From Desulfoscipio sp. XC116 (GTDB lineage: Bacteria > Bacillota > Desulfotomaculia > Desulfotomaculales > Desulfallaceae), in contig NZ_CP156660.1 in assembly GCF_039851975.1 (NCBI RefSeq), forward strand, positions 3,291,035 through 3,355,034: 64,000 nt of DNA. The letters run 5' to 3'. Shown here piece after piece: positions 8,948 through 16,433 of this stretch. Each line of letters starts with the position of its first letter. The stretch's first letter is position 1. The position numbers and the translations under genes are program-made. The notes beneath the pieces were generated by a model. That model had not been told where the DNA came from. It ran no database searches and saw only the letters and a list, made by a program, of their open reading frames with translations.

Positions 8948-9476
8948 CTTCCATTTGTTTGGCTAAAAACGAGGCCGCTGTTTCCGAGAGTTTTTTCTCC
9001 AGATCGCCCATGCGGGCCTCTCCGCTGGTAGTGATGATCACGGCGCCGATGGCATCCCCGTTGGCAATAATAGGGGATATAACGCTGTTTTTAAGCATCG
9101 TACGGTCATCCACAGTAAAGCTGTGCTCCTCTTCGACTATCCGGGTCTGCCGGTTGTTAATGATCTCCTCAAGCATACCACTAATGGGCTTTTTCATTAA
9201 TTCTTTTTTTAATCCGCCCGAAACAGCAATTATTTCATCACGGTCAGCAATACATACCACATGTCCCAGAGCCTCATGCAGCGAATCGGCATACTCCTTG
9301 GCAAACTCACCCAATTCATTAATGGGAGAATATTTCTTTAAAATCACTTCCCCCTCACGGTCAACATATATCTCCAATGGTTCGCCTTCACGGATTCGCA
9401 TGGTGCGCCTGATTTCTTTGGGAATAACTACACGGCCAAGATCGTCTATTCTTCTCACAATGCCAGTGGCTTTCAT
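8943..9476 (-). CDS. spoVT: stage V sporulation protein T, 177 aa
   Basis: AbrB-family transcriptional regulator of forespore (sigma-G) genes. The N-terminal ~50 residues are a swapped-hairpin AbrB DNA-binding domain (MKATGIVRRIDDLGRVVIPK). Residues ~55-177 form a GAF-like domain. Length and sequence are typical of SpoVT rather than AbrB or Abh, which lack the GAF part. The ATG at 9476 follows AGAGGAGGTACAGGG. It is a monocistronic gene with its own terminator, and indicates an endospore former. Confidence 0.95.
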   Translation of the reverse strand: MKATGIVRRIDDLGRVVIPKEIRRTMRIREGEPLEIYVDREGEVILKKYSPINELGEFAKEYADSLHEALGHVVCIADRDEIIAVSGGLKKELMKKPISGMLEEIINNRQTRIVEEEHSFTVDDRTMLKNSVISPIIANGDAIGAVIITTSGEARMGDLEKKLSETAASFLAKQMEE

Positions 9477-10005
9477 CCCTGTACCTCCTCTATTAAGTCT
9501 TGCTTTAGTAGTATCCTAATTTTGACCAAACCATTACAGGAAACCATTGCAAAAAAATACCTTTTTAAAAACCCAAATCCGTTTTAAATTCAAGCAAAAC
9601 CAGTGTTATGTAGGAATTTTGCCCATAAAAGTGCTATATAAAAGCTACATTAAAAAAAAATAACACTTTATGGTAACCCCCCCTCAATTGACTTAATTTT
9701 AAAAAATTTTTTAAAATCAATTTTTAAATATTAAAAATTATAAACTTTTTCATTGACAGCAGCCAGAAATACCATTGCCTACACTCAGGCACAAAAGTTG
9801 CTATATAAAACACCAACTGTTGCGATAGCCCCTAAACTACATAAAAAGCCGACACACAGCAAAACAACCGGCAGTAAAATAAATTCCTTAATTAAAGGAA
9901 CTTTATCAATCGGTGTCTAATTTTTAAATACTAAACTGATTTAAAATTTTTAGATAAACGAATTAGCAAATAATTTAATTATATATTTCAAAGGAGGCGA
10001 TAGTT
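9477..10005. other. long AT-rich intergenic region upstream of frdCAB
   Basis: No gene seen. The stretch is strongly AT-rich, with A- and T-tracts around 9650-9740. A motif close to AAAAGTGCTATATAAAA occurs at 9627-9643 and, with one extra T, at 9793-9810. A TTGACT/TTGACA at ~9689 or ~9754 could be a -35 element, but no clear -10 partner could be assigned. It probably holds the spoVT and frd promoters. Confidence 0.4.
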
Positions 10006-10098
10006 ATAGAAAACAAGCCCACCCCCCAACGCCGGGCCGGCTACTACAACCCCAATAAGAAAGGAGAAGAAGCTGTTGCTACAGAGAACCCTAGCTAG
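10006..10098 (+). CDS. possible 30-aa leader peptide with ATA start
   Basis: An AAAGGAGGCGA ribosome-binding site at 9990-10000 has no ATG, GTG or TTG at usable distance. Nine bases after GGAGG is ATA at 10006, opening a 30-codon frame rich in Pro, Asn, Lys and Glu. It ends at TAG 10096-10098, overlapping the first 23 bases of frdC. Possible readings are a short leader translationally coupled to frdC, a degenerate former start codon, or a sequencing error that hides a longer frdC N-terminus. Low confidence. Confidence 0.25.
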   Translation: MENKPTPQRRAGYYNPNKKGEEAVATENPS

Positions 10099-10708
10099 AA
10101 GCAACAAGACCGACCTGTATCTGGATCTGATTGAATTAACCAGCGGGTTTATCCTGGTGGGATTTTTATGGACCCACATGCTTTTCGTGGCTACCATATT
10201 AATCTCCCCGGAAACGTTTAACTTATTATCCGAACTTTTGGATACTTATTACTTGTCTTACATCGGCATCCCGTTTGTTGTAGTGGTTGCACTCATGCAC
10301 TTTGTTATCGCGGGACGCCGCATACCCACCCGGATGCAGGAACAGCGCATTGTCTGGCAGCACGCCAAGATGCTGCGTCATACCGATACCTGGACCTGGG
10401 TGTTTCAGGCCATTACCGGTATGGCTATTTTGGTACTGGCCAGTATTCACGTATGGCTGGTGGTCACAGGGTGGCCTATCCGTGACTTTACCAGTGCCCA
10501 GCGCATGGAATCATTTTGGTGGTTCTATCTAATACTGCTCATCGTTGGCGAATATCACGCGGGATTTGGCATTTACCGCCAGTTCGTCAAGTGGGGCTGG
10601 TTCCCGCGCAAACCCATCGGCTATATTTCTAAAGCTATTACCGCCATTATACTTGTCCTGGGACTGGCGGCAATGGTGGTCTTTGTCCAGTTAGGAGGTA
10701 CCCTATGA
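10076..10708 (+). CDS. frdC: fumarate reductase (menaquinol) cytochrome b subunit, 210 aa
   Basis: Di-heme membrane anchor of Wolinella-type quinol:fumarate reductase, with five membrane segments. The predicted heme-ligand histidines are His34 (WTHM), His74 (MHF), His124 (SIHVW) and His160 (GEYHAG). Glu158 sits where the essential Glu of the Wolinella E-pathway lies. The TTG start follows AAAGGAG. The stop overlaps the frdA start by 4 bp (ATGA), and the C-A-B order equals that of Wolinella. It links menaquinol oxidation to fumarate reduction, or the reverse reaction (succinate oxidation), which sequence cannot separate. Confidence 0.9.
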   Translation: MLQRTLARSNKTDLYLDLIELTSGFILVGFLWTHMLFVATILISPETFNLLSELLDTYYLSYIGIPFVVVVALMHFVIAGRRIPTRMQEQRIVWQHAKMLRHTDTWTWVFQAITGMAILVLASIHVWLVVTGWPIRDFTSAQRMESFWWFYLILLIVGEYHAGFGIYRQFVKWGWFPRKPIGYISKAITAIILVLGLAAMVVFVQLGGTL

Positions 10709-12528
10709 GCATATACCAAACACACATAACCGATGTACTAATCGTAGGTGCGGGCCTGGCCGGTGAAAGAATTGCCGTGGAGGCGGCTTCCGCGGGACAT
10801 GATGTGACACTGCTCAGCCTGGTGCCGCCGCGCCGTTCGCACAGTACCGCAGCCCAGGGAGGCATGCAGGCATCTTTGGGCAATTGCGCCATGGGCGAAG
10901 GCGATAACTCCGATGTACACTTTGCAGACACCGTAAAAGGTTCCGACTGGGGCTGTGACCAGGAAGTAGCCAGGCTGTTCGTAGAAAACGCCCCCCTGGC
11001 GGTTAGGGAAATGGCCATCTGGGGTGTACCCTGGAACCGTGTGGTAGCGGGCCAGAGAAAGCTCCCCGACGGCAGAATGCTGGAAGAGAAAAAAGAAAAA
11101 GAGGGGTTAATCACCGCCCGGGACTTCGGCGGCACCGCCAAATGGCGCACCTGTTATACCGCTGACGGCACGGGACATACCCTGCTATATACTATGGACA
11201 GCATGGTGATTAAAATGGGCATCACGGTGCATGACCGCACCGAGGCCATCTCTCTTATTCACGACGGGGAGCAATGCATTGGCGTGGTGGCCCGCTGCCT
11301 GCGTACAGGCGACCTGCGGGTTTATATAGCCAAAACCACTGTCATCTGCACCGGCGGCTACGGCCGGCTGTACAGCGCCTCAACCAACGCTGTTATAAAC
11401 GAAGGCAACGGCATGTTCGTGGCCCTGAACACAGGCATCATTCCCCTTGGTAATATGGAAGCAGTTCAATTTCACCCCACAGGCATGGTGCCGGTATGGA
11501 TTCTCATTACCGAAGGTGCCCGGGGCGACGGCGGCTACTTGCTGGATAAAAACAAATACCGCTTTATGCCGGATTATGAGCCCAAGAAGAAAGAACTGGC
11601 CTCCCGGGACGTGGTGTCCCGCCGCATGACCCAGCATATACGGGCCGGTCACGGCGTAGACAGCCCTTACGGCCCACACCTGTGGCTGGATATCCGGCAC
11701 CTGGGTGCCCAGCATATCAATACTAATTTACGGGAAATCGCCAACATTGCCCGCAATTTTGCCGGCGTCGACCCGGTTAAAGATTTAATCCCCGTGCGGC
11801 CCACCCAGCACTACAGCATGGGCGGCGTACGCACCAATAAGGACGGCGCCGCTTACGGTCTGAAAAACCTGTTTGCCGCAGGCGAGGCAGCTTGCTGGGA
11901 CCTGCACGGTTTCAACCGCCTGGGCGGCAACTCCCTGGCTGAAACTATTACGGCCGGCCGGATTATCGGTAAAAAAGTGGCCGAATATACTAAAGACGCC
12001 ACCTTGTCATACAGTTACAAACTGGTTGATGACGCTGTTAAAGAGCAGGAGAACCGCATCAAAGCACTGGTGCACGGTTGGAACGGCAAAGAAAACGTAT
12101 ATGATGTCCGCAACGAGATGGAAAAGAATCTAATGGACTACGTGGGTATTTTCCGCAATGGTACAGATTTGCAGAAAGCCGTCGATAACCTGCGGGAAGT
12201 ATATCACCGCTCGCTCAAGATCGGTTTAGAATCCAACGGCGAAGGACCCAACCCGGAACTGGCTCAGGCACTGCGCATGACCGGCATGGTCCGCCTGGCG
12301 CTATGCATAGCCTATGGCGCACTGACGCGCACGGAAAGCCGCGGCAGCCACGCCCGGGAGGATTATCCCAAGCGGGATGACACCAACTGGCTTAAGCGCA
12401 CTTTGGCTTACTGGCCCCAAGATGCAGATCTGCCCGAATTGAAATATGAGCCCGTCAAGATCACCGAACTGCCACCTGGGGACCGCGGTTACGGCGAATC
12501 CTCGGCTCAATCAAAAGGAGGCAAATAA
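10705..12528 (+). CDS. frdA: fumarate reductase/succinate dehydrogenase flavoprotein subunit, 607 aa
   Basis: Cytoplasmic catalytic subunit. The Rossmann GAGLAGE motif is at residues 16-22. His46 in RSHSTAAQGG is the covalent-FAD histidine. The active-site HGFNRLGGNSLAE motif is near residue 405, and the C-terminal domain carries the conserved R-G-S-H-A-R-E-D-Y-P segment. Length is normal. The start overlaps frdC (ATGA) and the stop overlaps frdB by one base (TAATG), a tightly coupled operon. Confidence 0.95.
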   Translation: MSIYQTHITDVLIVGAGLAGERIAVEAASAGHDVTLLSLVPPRRSHSTAAQGGMQASLGNCAMGEGDNSDVHFADTVKGSDWGCDQEVARLFVENAPLAVREMAIWGVPWNRVVAGQRKLPDGRMLEEKKEKEGLITARDFGGTAKWRTCYTADGTGHTLLYTMDSMVIKMGITVHDRTEAISLIHDGEQCIGVVARCLRTGDLRVYIAKTTVICTGGYGRLYSASTNAVINEGNGMFVALNTGIIPLGNMEAVQFHPTGMVPVWILITEGARGDGGYLLDKNKYRFMPDYEPKKKELASRDVVSRRMTQHIRAGHGVDSPYGPHLWLDIRHLGAQHINTNLREIANIARNFAGVDPVKDLIPVRPTQHYSMGGVRTNKDGAAYGLKNLFAAGEAACWDLHGFNRLGGNSLAETITAGRIIGKKVAEYTKDATLSYSYKLVDDAVKEQENRIKALVHGWNGKENVYDVRNEMEKNLMDYVGIFRNGTDLQKAVDNLREVYHRSLKIGLESNGEGPNPELAQALRMTGMVRLALCIAYGALTRTESRGSHAREDYPKRDDTNWLKRTLAYWPQDADLPELKYEPVKITELPPGDRGYGESSAQSKGGK

Positions 12529-13289
12529 TGGCTGATCGTGAGTTAACCTTTGAAATATTTCGTTATAATCCTGCCAGACCCGAAATTAAGCCGCACATGC
12601 AGACATATAAACTCAAAGAAACCACGGGCATGACCATATTTGTGGCACTGAATATGATTCGGGAACAACAGGACCCGTCATTGATGTTTGACTTCGTGTG
12701 CCGGGCCGCCATTTGCGGCTCCTGCGCCATGATCATCAACGGGCGTCCCAAACTGGCTTGCAAAACGCTAACCAATACACTGCCCAAGAAAATAAAACTA
12801 TTCCCGCTGCCCGTGTTTAAATTAATCGGCGATTTGTCCGTGGACACCGGCACCTGGTTCAGGAACCTGTCTCTGAAAACCGAATCATGGGTGCATACCG
12901 GCAAAACCTTTGATTCCGCCAAGCAGGAAGAGCACATGGACAATAAAACCGCCCTGGAGATATACGAGGCGGAACGCTGCATTGAGTGCGGCTGCTGTAT
13001 ATCGGGCTGTGCTACCGCCAATATCCGGGACGAGTTTTTAGGCGCGGCGGGCATCAACCGGGTAGCCCGGTTCATGGTGGACCCCCGGGATGAACGCACT
13101 CCGGAGCAATATTTTGAAATAGTAGGCTGCGAGGAAGGGACCTTCGGCTGCATGGGCCTAATGGCCTGTGACGATAACTGTCCCATGGAACTGCCCCTGC
13201 AGATGCAACTGGCTTTTGTCCGGCGCAAGATGGCTTCCATCGGCTTGGGCATTAAGCAGGAGAGTAAAATTAAAATGGGAATCGGCTAA
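12528..13289 (+). CDS. frdB: fumarate reductase/succinate dehydrogenase iron-sulfur subunit, 253 aa
   Basis: Carries electrons between FrdA and the hemes of FrdC. The [2Fe-2S] cysteines are C58, C63, C66 and C78. The CIECGCCISGC motif (C150, C153, C156, C160) and the later C200, C207, C213 and C217 provide the [4Fe-4S] and [3Fe-4S] ligands. Last gene of the operon. The coding strand overlaps frdA by one base, and the ribosome-binding site AAAGGAGGC lies within frdA. Confidence 0.95.
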   Translation: MADRELTFEIFRYNPARPEIKPHMQTYKLKETTGMTIFVALNMIREQQDPSLMFDFVCRAAICGSCAMIINGRPKLACKTLTNTLPKKIKLFPLPVFKLIGDLSVDTGTWFRNLSLKTESWVHTGKTFDSAKQEEHMDNKTALEIYEAERCIECGCCISGCATANIRDEFLGAAGINRVARFMVDPRDERTPEQYFEIVGCEEGTFGCMGLMACDDNCPMELPLQMQLAFVRRKMASIGLGIKQESKIKMGIG

Positions 13290-13435
13290 TATAAGGGGTC
13301 AGGCTTTAACTTTATTAACTTTATCTAAGCAGATTTTCCCAAAACAGCCATGCCATTATACGGCGCCCATAAAAAGATAAAATGCAGTATAGTACGTCAT
13401 CGCTATGAATAAAATCTGTGATACTTATTAAAGTC

Positions 13436-13540
13436 CGTCATTGCGGGCTGCGAAGCGACGAAGCAATCTCGCTTGCAGCCCGCATTTCTTTGGGAGACCA
13501 GCTTCGGAGTATGGATTGCTTCGCTACGCTCGCAATGACA
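13436..13540. repeat. REP-like palindromic repeat (GTCATTGCGAG family)
   Basis: The ends are inverted copies: CGTCATTGCGGG at the left, and CGCAATGACA preceded by GATTGCTTCGCTACGCT at the right. An inner GCGGGCTGC/GCAGCCCGC pair is also present. This matches the widespread intergenic repeat with CGTCATTGCGAG...GAAGCAATC ends known in many bacterial genomes. No coding content. Confidence 0.8.
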
Positions 13541-13591
13541 TTAGCCAGCAATGACATATATTCGTTTATCGTAGTGCGTGCAACGCATGAT

Positions 13592-13623
13592 AATTGCGAA
13601 GAGCAAAGCGAAGTAGCAATCTC
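13592..13623. repeat. partial second copy of the GTCATTGCGAG repeat
   Basis: ATTGCGAAGAGCAAAGCGAA followed by GTAGCAATCTC is a diverged half of the preceding element, 52 bp downstream of it. Confidence 0.6.
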
Positions 13624-13759
13624 ATATCGCAACAAACCGCCAACTCATTGAAATTGCTATACAATGTTTCCATTTGAAGTCCCCTGCCTTGCATAATTTT
13701 CGATAAACACCTAATAATAAGCAAGATAACATAAACAACTATGCAAAGGGAGGAATTCC

Positions 13760-14467
13760 ATGAAAACGGGGACCCGCGAGGCAATGGTACTCAGCGAAGT
13801 ACTGCGAGGCAACGCCTGCATGATTGACCATTACAACCTGTACATGATTAGCTGCCAGGATCAGCAGCTGCGTTCCGTGCTGGATCGCCAGCAAAGACAT
13901 GCACTGGATAGTTTCCAAAGACTGACCCAAATGATGCAAGGTCACGGACTGGACACTAATAATATCCCGTTGCCCACCACCATGTCTATAACCGGCGGCG
14001 GCACCATGACCACGACTACTTCCGCACCGTCTTCATACGGCACACAATGGGCTGCGCCGCAATATGGCACCGGACAAACCGGCACTGCACCCTACTCTAC
14101 GCAAACTATAGGCAATCAGGAGGTAGGTATGGCAACGCCGCCCGCCCCTACGCAGGGCCATTTAGGCATGCAAATGGGTATGCAAACCGGCACGCAAGGA
14201 ATTGCAAGCGGCGGTTTTAATGACCGCGCCATCGCCGAGGGAGCGCTGCAATTCCACAAGCTCGGAGCCGATGTCACTACACGGGCCGCCCTGGAAAGCT
14301 CGGAGCCCCACATCCGCACCGCGCTGACCGACATGGCCCGCAACTGTATTGCAATGTCCTACGAGCTCTATACTTATATGTCCCAGCGAGGCTGGTATCA
14401 ATTGCCCAGCACTCCGCAAAATTTTATTTCTCATTCACCGGCACAGCAACAATACACCCAGCAGTAG
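13760..14467 (+). CDS. spore coat protein, CotF type, 235 aa
   Basis: The C-terminal region (about residues 150-218: NDRAIAEGALQFHKLGADVT and on to the YELYTYMSQRGWYQ segment) is a coat F domain. The N-terminal ~70 residues also look like a ferritin-like helical pair, so the fold may be split by the insert. Residues ~75-150 are low-complexity, rich in Thr, Gly, Gln and Met. The start ATG follows GGGAGGAATTCC. Probably a forespore/mother-cell structural protein; the regulator is not visible. Confidence 0.85.
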   Translation: MKTGTREAMVLSEVLRGNACMIDHYNLYMISCQDQQLRSVLDRQQRHALDSFQRLTQMMQGHGLDTNNIPLPTTMSITGGGTMTTTTSAPSSYGTQWAAPQYGTGQTGTAPYSTQTIGNQEVGMATPPAPTQGHLGMQMGMQTGTQGIASGGFNDRAIAEGALQFHKLGADVTTRAALESSEPHIRTALTDMARNCIAMSYELYTYMSQRGWYQLPSTPQNFISHSPAQQQYTQQ

Positions 14468-14504
14468 CACAATCAATAACATCCGCAACAGTACGGGGGA
14501 TTAC

Positions 14505-14547
14505 AAAAAAAACAGCCGACCTACCGATTAAGTGTAAGTCGGCTGTT
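14505..14547 (-). terminator. intrinsic terminator between coat gene and Crp/Fnr gene
   Basis: AACAGCCGAC (14511-14520) pairs with GTCGGCTGTT (14538-14547). The T-run is on the minus strand (complement of A-run 14505-14510), so it mainly serves the convergent Crp/Fnr gene, and may also stop the coat message. Confidence 0.8.
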
Positions 14548-14572
14548 CTTACATTCTCTCTAATTGCGCCGG

Positions 14573-15274
14573 TTATGCCAGCCACTTGGCCAATTTATCG
14601 GGGTTAACAATGCGTATTGATTTGCCTTCGTAAACAATACTGTTCTCGTGTTTAAAAGTATTTAAAAATGAGGTTACTGTTTGTCGGGAGGTACCTACCA
14701 TACTGGCCAATTCTTCATGAGTCAACTGCAAATTTATTTTAATGCCATTCTTAGTCGGCTCACCCATCCGCTCCCCCATTTTGATGAGCATGTGAGCAAG
14801 CCTGCCCGGTGCCTGCCAGCACACCATTTCATGAATGATAGCCTCAGCCTCCCGCATTCTGACAGCCAGTAATTCAGCCACTTTTATGGACAAAAAAGGA
14901 TACTGGGCCATTAATTCTTCAAACTTCTTTTTGGTTAGTACCACCATGGTGACATTATTTATCGCCCCGGCAAAACAAATACGATCCACACCCAATAAAG
15001 CCTCCGCCAATCCCATAAGTTCACCCGGACTGCGTATACTGCCCACAGTCACCCGTTTGCCGTCGACAGAAATTCTGTATATTTTTACCCAACCGCTTTC
15101 CAGCAGGTACACCCTATCCGCAATATCCCCAGCCGCAAATATCACATGATCCTTGGGATAATGTACTAGTGATCCGGCCTCTCTAATTAACATTTTTTCA
15201 ATATCGGATAATACCGGTTCCACCTTGGATATGGTGTTATCGAAAAAATCCATCGTGCCCATATGCATAGCCAT
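14573..15274 (-). CDS. Crp/Fnr family transcriptional regulator, 233 aa
   Basis: The N-terminal ~140 residues form a cyclic-nucleotide-binding-type beta barrel (G-x-V/I-A-D-x-V-Y-L-L-E-S-G-W-V region near 50-65 and S-P-G-E-L near 83). The C-terminal HTH_Crp domain has LTHEELASMVGTSRQTVT as the recognition part. It lacks the N-terminal cysteine cluster of Fnr, so it is probably not an Fe-S oxygen sensor. The ATG at 15274 follows GGGGTG. A close paralogue lies at 26119-26790, with long runs of identity in both domains. Three operator-like repeats lie upstream, suggesting autoregulation. Confidence 0.9.
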   Translation of the reverse strand: MAMHMGTMDFFDNTISKVEPVLSDIEKMLIREAGSLVHYPKDHVIFAAGDIADRVYLLESGWVKIYRISVDGKRVTVGSIRSPGELMGLAEALLGVDRICFAGAINNVTMVVLTKKKFEELMAQYPFLSIKVAELLAVRMREAEAIIHEMVCWQAPGRLAHMLIKMGERMGEPTKNGIKINLQLTHEELASMVGTSRQTVTSFLNTFKHENSIVYEGKSIRIVNPDKLAKWLA

Positions 15275-15304
15275 AATCGCACCCCATGTAAATAATTACT
15301 TATA

Positions 15305-15332
15305 CTTATACTTACTATAAAATATCAGACAA
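15305..15332 (-). promoter_or_regulatory. candidate promoter of the Crp/Fnr gene
   Basis: On the minus strand TTGTCT (15327-15332) and TATAAG (15305-15310) are separated by 16 bp, about 30 bp upstream of the start codon. Reasonable but not perfect sigma-A match. Confidence 0.4.
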
Positions 15333-15345
15333 TTCAAAAAAACAA

Positions 15346-15407
15346 TGTCGCTTTTGCGACAGTAAGGTGGTCATTCGAACGACAATATTCCTGTCATCTG
15401 CGCGACA
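15346..15407. promoter_or_regulatory. three tandem 16-bp palindromic operator sites, 23 bp apart
   Basis: TGTCGCTTTTGCGACA (15346-15361), GGTCATTCGAACGACA (15369-15384) and TGTCATCTGCGCGACA (15392-15407) share the pattern (T/G)GTC-N8-GACA. Their centres are exactly 23 bp apart. They lie just upstream of the candidate promoter of the Crp/Fnr gene. Size and dyad symmetry fit a Crp/Fnr-type dimer site. The binding protein is inferred. Confidence 0.6.
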
Positions 15408-15580
15408 TATATTAATTATTTTATCCGATACCCAAAACCACAAATAATGTATAATTGTTTTTACATTTTGGTATTTTATTTAATAAGCTAATATTTGCAA
15501 CCAGACACCCAGGAGTGTATAATCAATCTTATACAAAAGAAAGACATATAGGTCATAAAGGACCCGGCATAAGGCAACGA

Positions 15581-15619
15581 CGCCTGGCATTTCCTTTCTA
15601 TGGAATGCCAGGCGTTTTT
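15581..15619 (+). terminator. intrinsic terminator, possibly of a short leader RNA
   Basis: CGCCTGGCATTTCC pairs with GGAATGCCAGGCG and is followed by TTTTTA. It lies upstream of the HD-domain gene with no coding gene before it on this strand. It therefore ends either an untranslated leader/attenuator or a small RNA starting after the TATAAT at 15450. Confidence 0.65.
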
Positions 15620-15736
15620 ATTCAAGCATATCGGCATAATAAATATAAGTATTACAAATGGGAGTAAGGAATATGCATATAGCAACATAGATCCCGTAGA
15701 GGTCTTGTAAAGCAAAAGAAAAGGTGTGATAGTTCT

Positions 15737-16240
15737 ATGGATATCATTAGTGAGACCATTAAAAAAATGTTATTATATTTTGATGGTGATGTTAAACGAA
15801 TAAACCATGCATTGAAGGTGTATGCATTCGCCAAAAGCATAGGAGAACTTGAGGGCATTCCGAAAGAAAAGCTTAAAATACTTGAAGCTGCTGCTGTTCT
15901 ACATGATATTGGGATAAAAGAAAGTGAAATAAAATACTCATCGTCTTCGGCGAAATACCAACAGTTAGAAGGACCATCCGCAGCACGTGCTATTTTAAAG
16001 GAATTTAATTTAAGCAAAGGTTTTATCGACAGAATAAGTTATTTAATAGGCAACCATCATACATACGATAAAATAGACGATGTAGATTTTCAAATCCTTA
16101 TTGAAGCAGATTTTCTTGTCAATATTTTTGAAGATAGTATCGGAGAAAAGCAAATAAAAGTTATAAGAAAAAAATACTTTAAAACTATCACGGGAACGCG
16201 TTACCTGGATAGTTTATATAGCATACAACCGGATTTATAA
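15737..16240 (+). CDS. HD-domain phosphohydrolase, 167 aa
   Basis: HD metal-binding pattern: His24, His56-Asp57 (AAAVLHDIG), and the later IGNHHTYD and IEADFLVN segments. This is the small stand-alone HD type found in Clostridia; it probably hydrolyses a nucleotide or phosphate ester, but the substrate is unknown. The ATG at 15737 follows AAAGGTGTGATAG. It stands alone, with an untranslated stretch and a terminator upstream that could attenuate it. No membrane segment or partner domain. Confidence 0.8.
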   Translation: MDIISETIKKMLLYFDGDVKRINHALKVYAFAKSIGELEGIPKEKLKILEAAAVLHDIGIKESEIKYSSSSAKYQQLEGPSAARAILKEFNLSKGFIDRISYLIGNHHTYDKIDDVDFQILIEADFLVNIFEDSIGEKQIKVIRKKYFKTITGTRYLDSLYSIQPDL

Positions 16241-16433
16241 TATTGTTAAACCAATTATTCAAGGTGCCAGGACTCCGAACCTACTCATCTTTTAACTACT
16301 TATAAGGATATTTCAGCAGAGTTATGGCATCTAAAGAAAGCAACCCGCCAGTATAAAAGATAACCAGGGAATAATAGGTGCCCGCCCCAAGGCAATAGTT
16401 ACCGGCCCCCAACTTTCATGTCCCACACCATTC

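Noticed and set aside
15346-15407. short CRISPR-like array
   Set aside because: The units are palindromic operators with 7-bp gaps, not repeats with unique ~30-bp spacers, and no cas gene is present.
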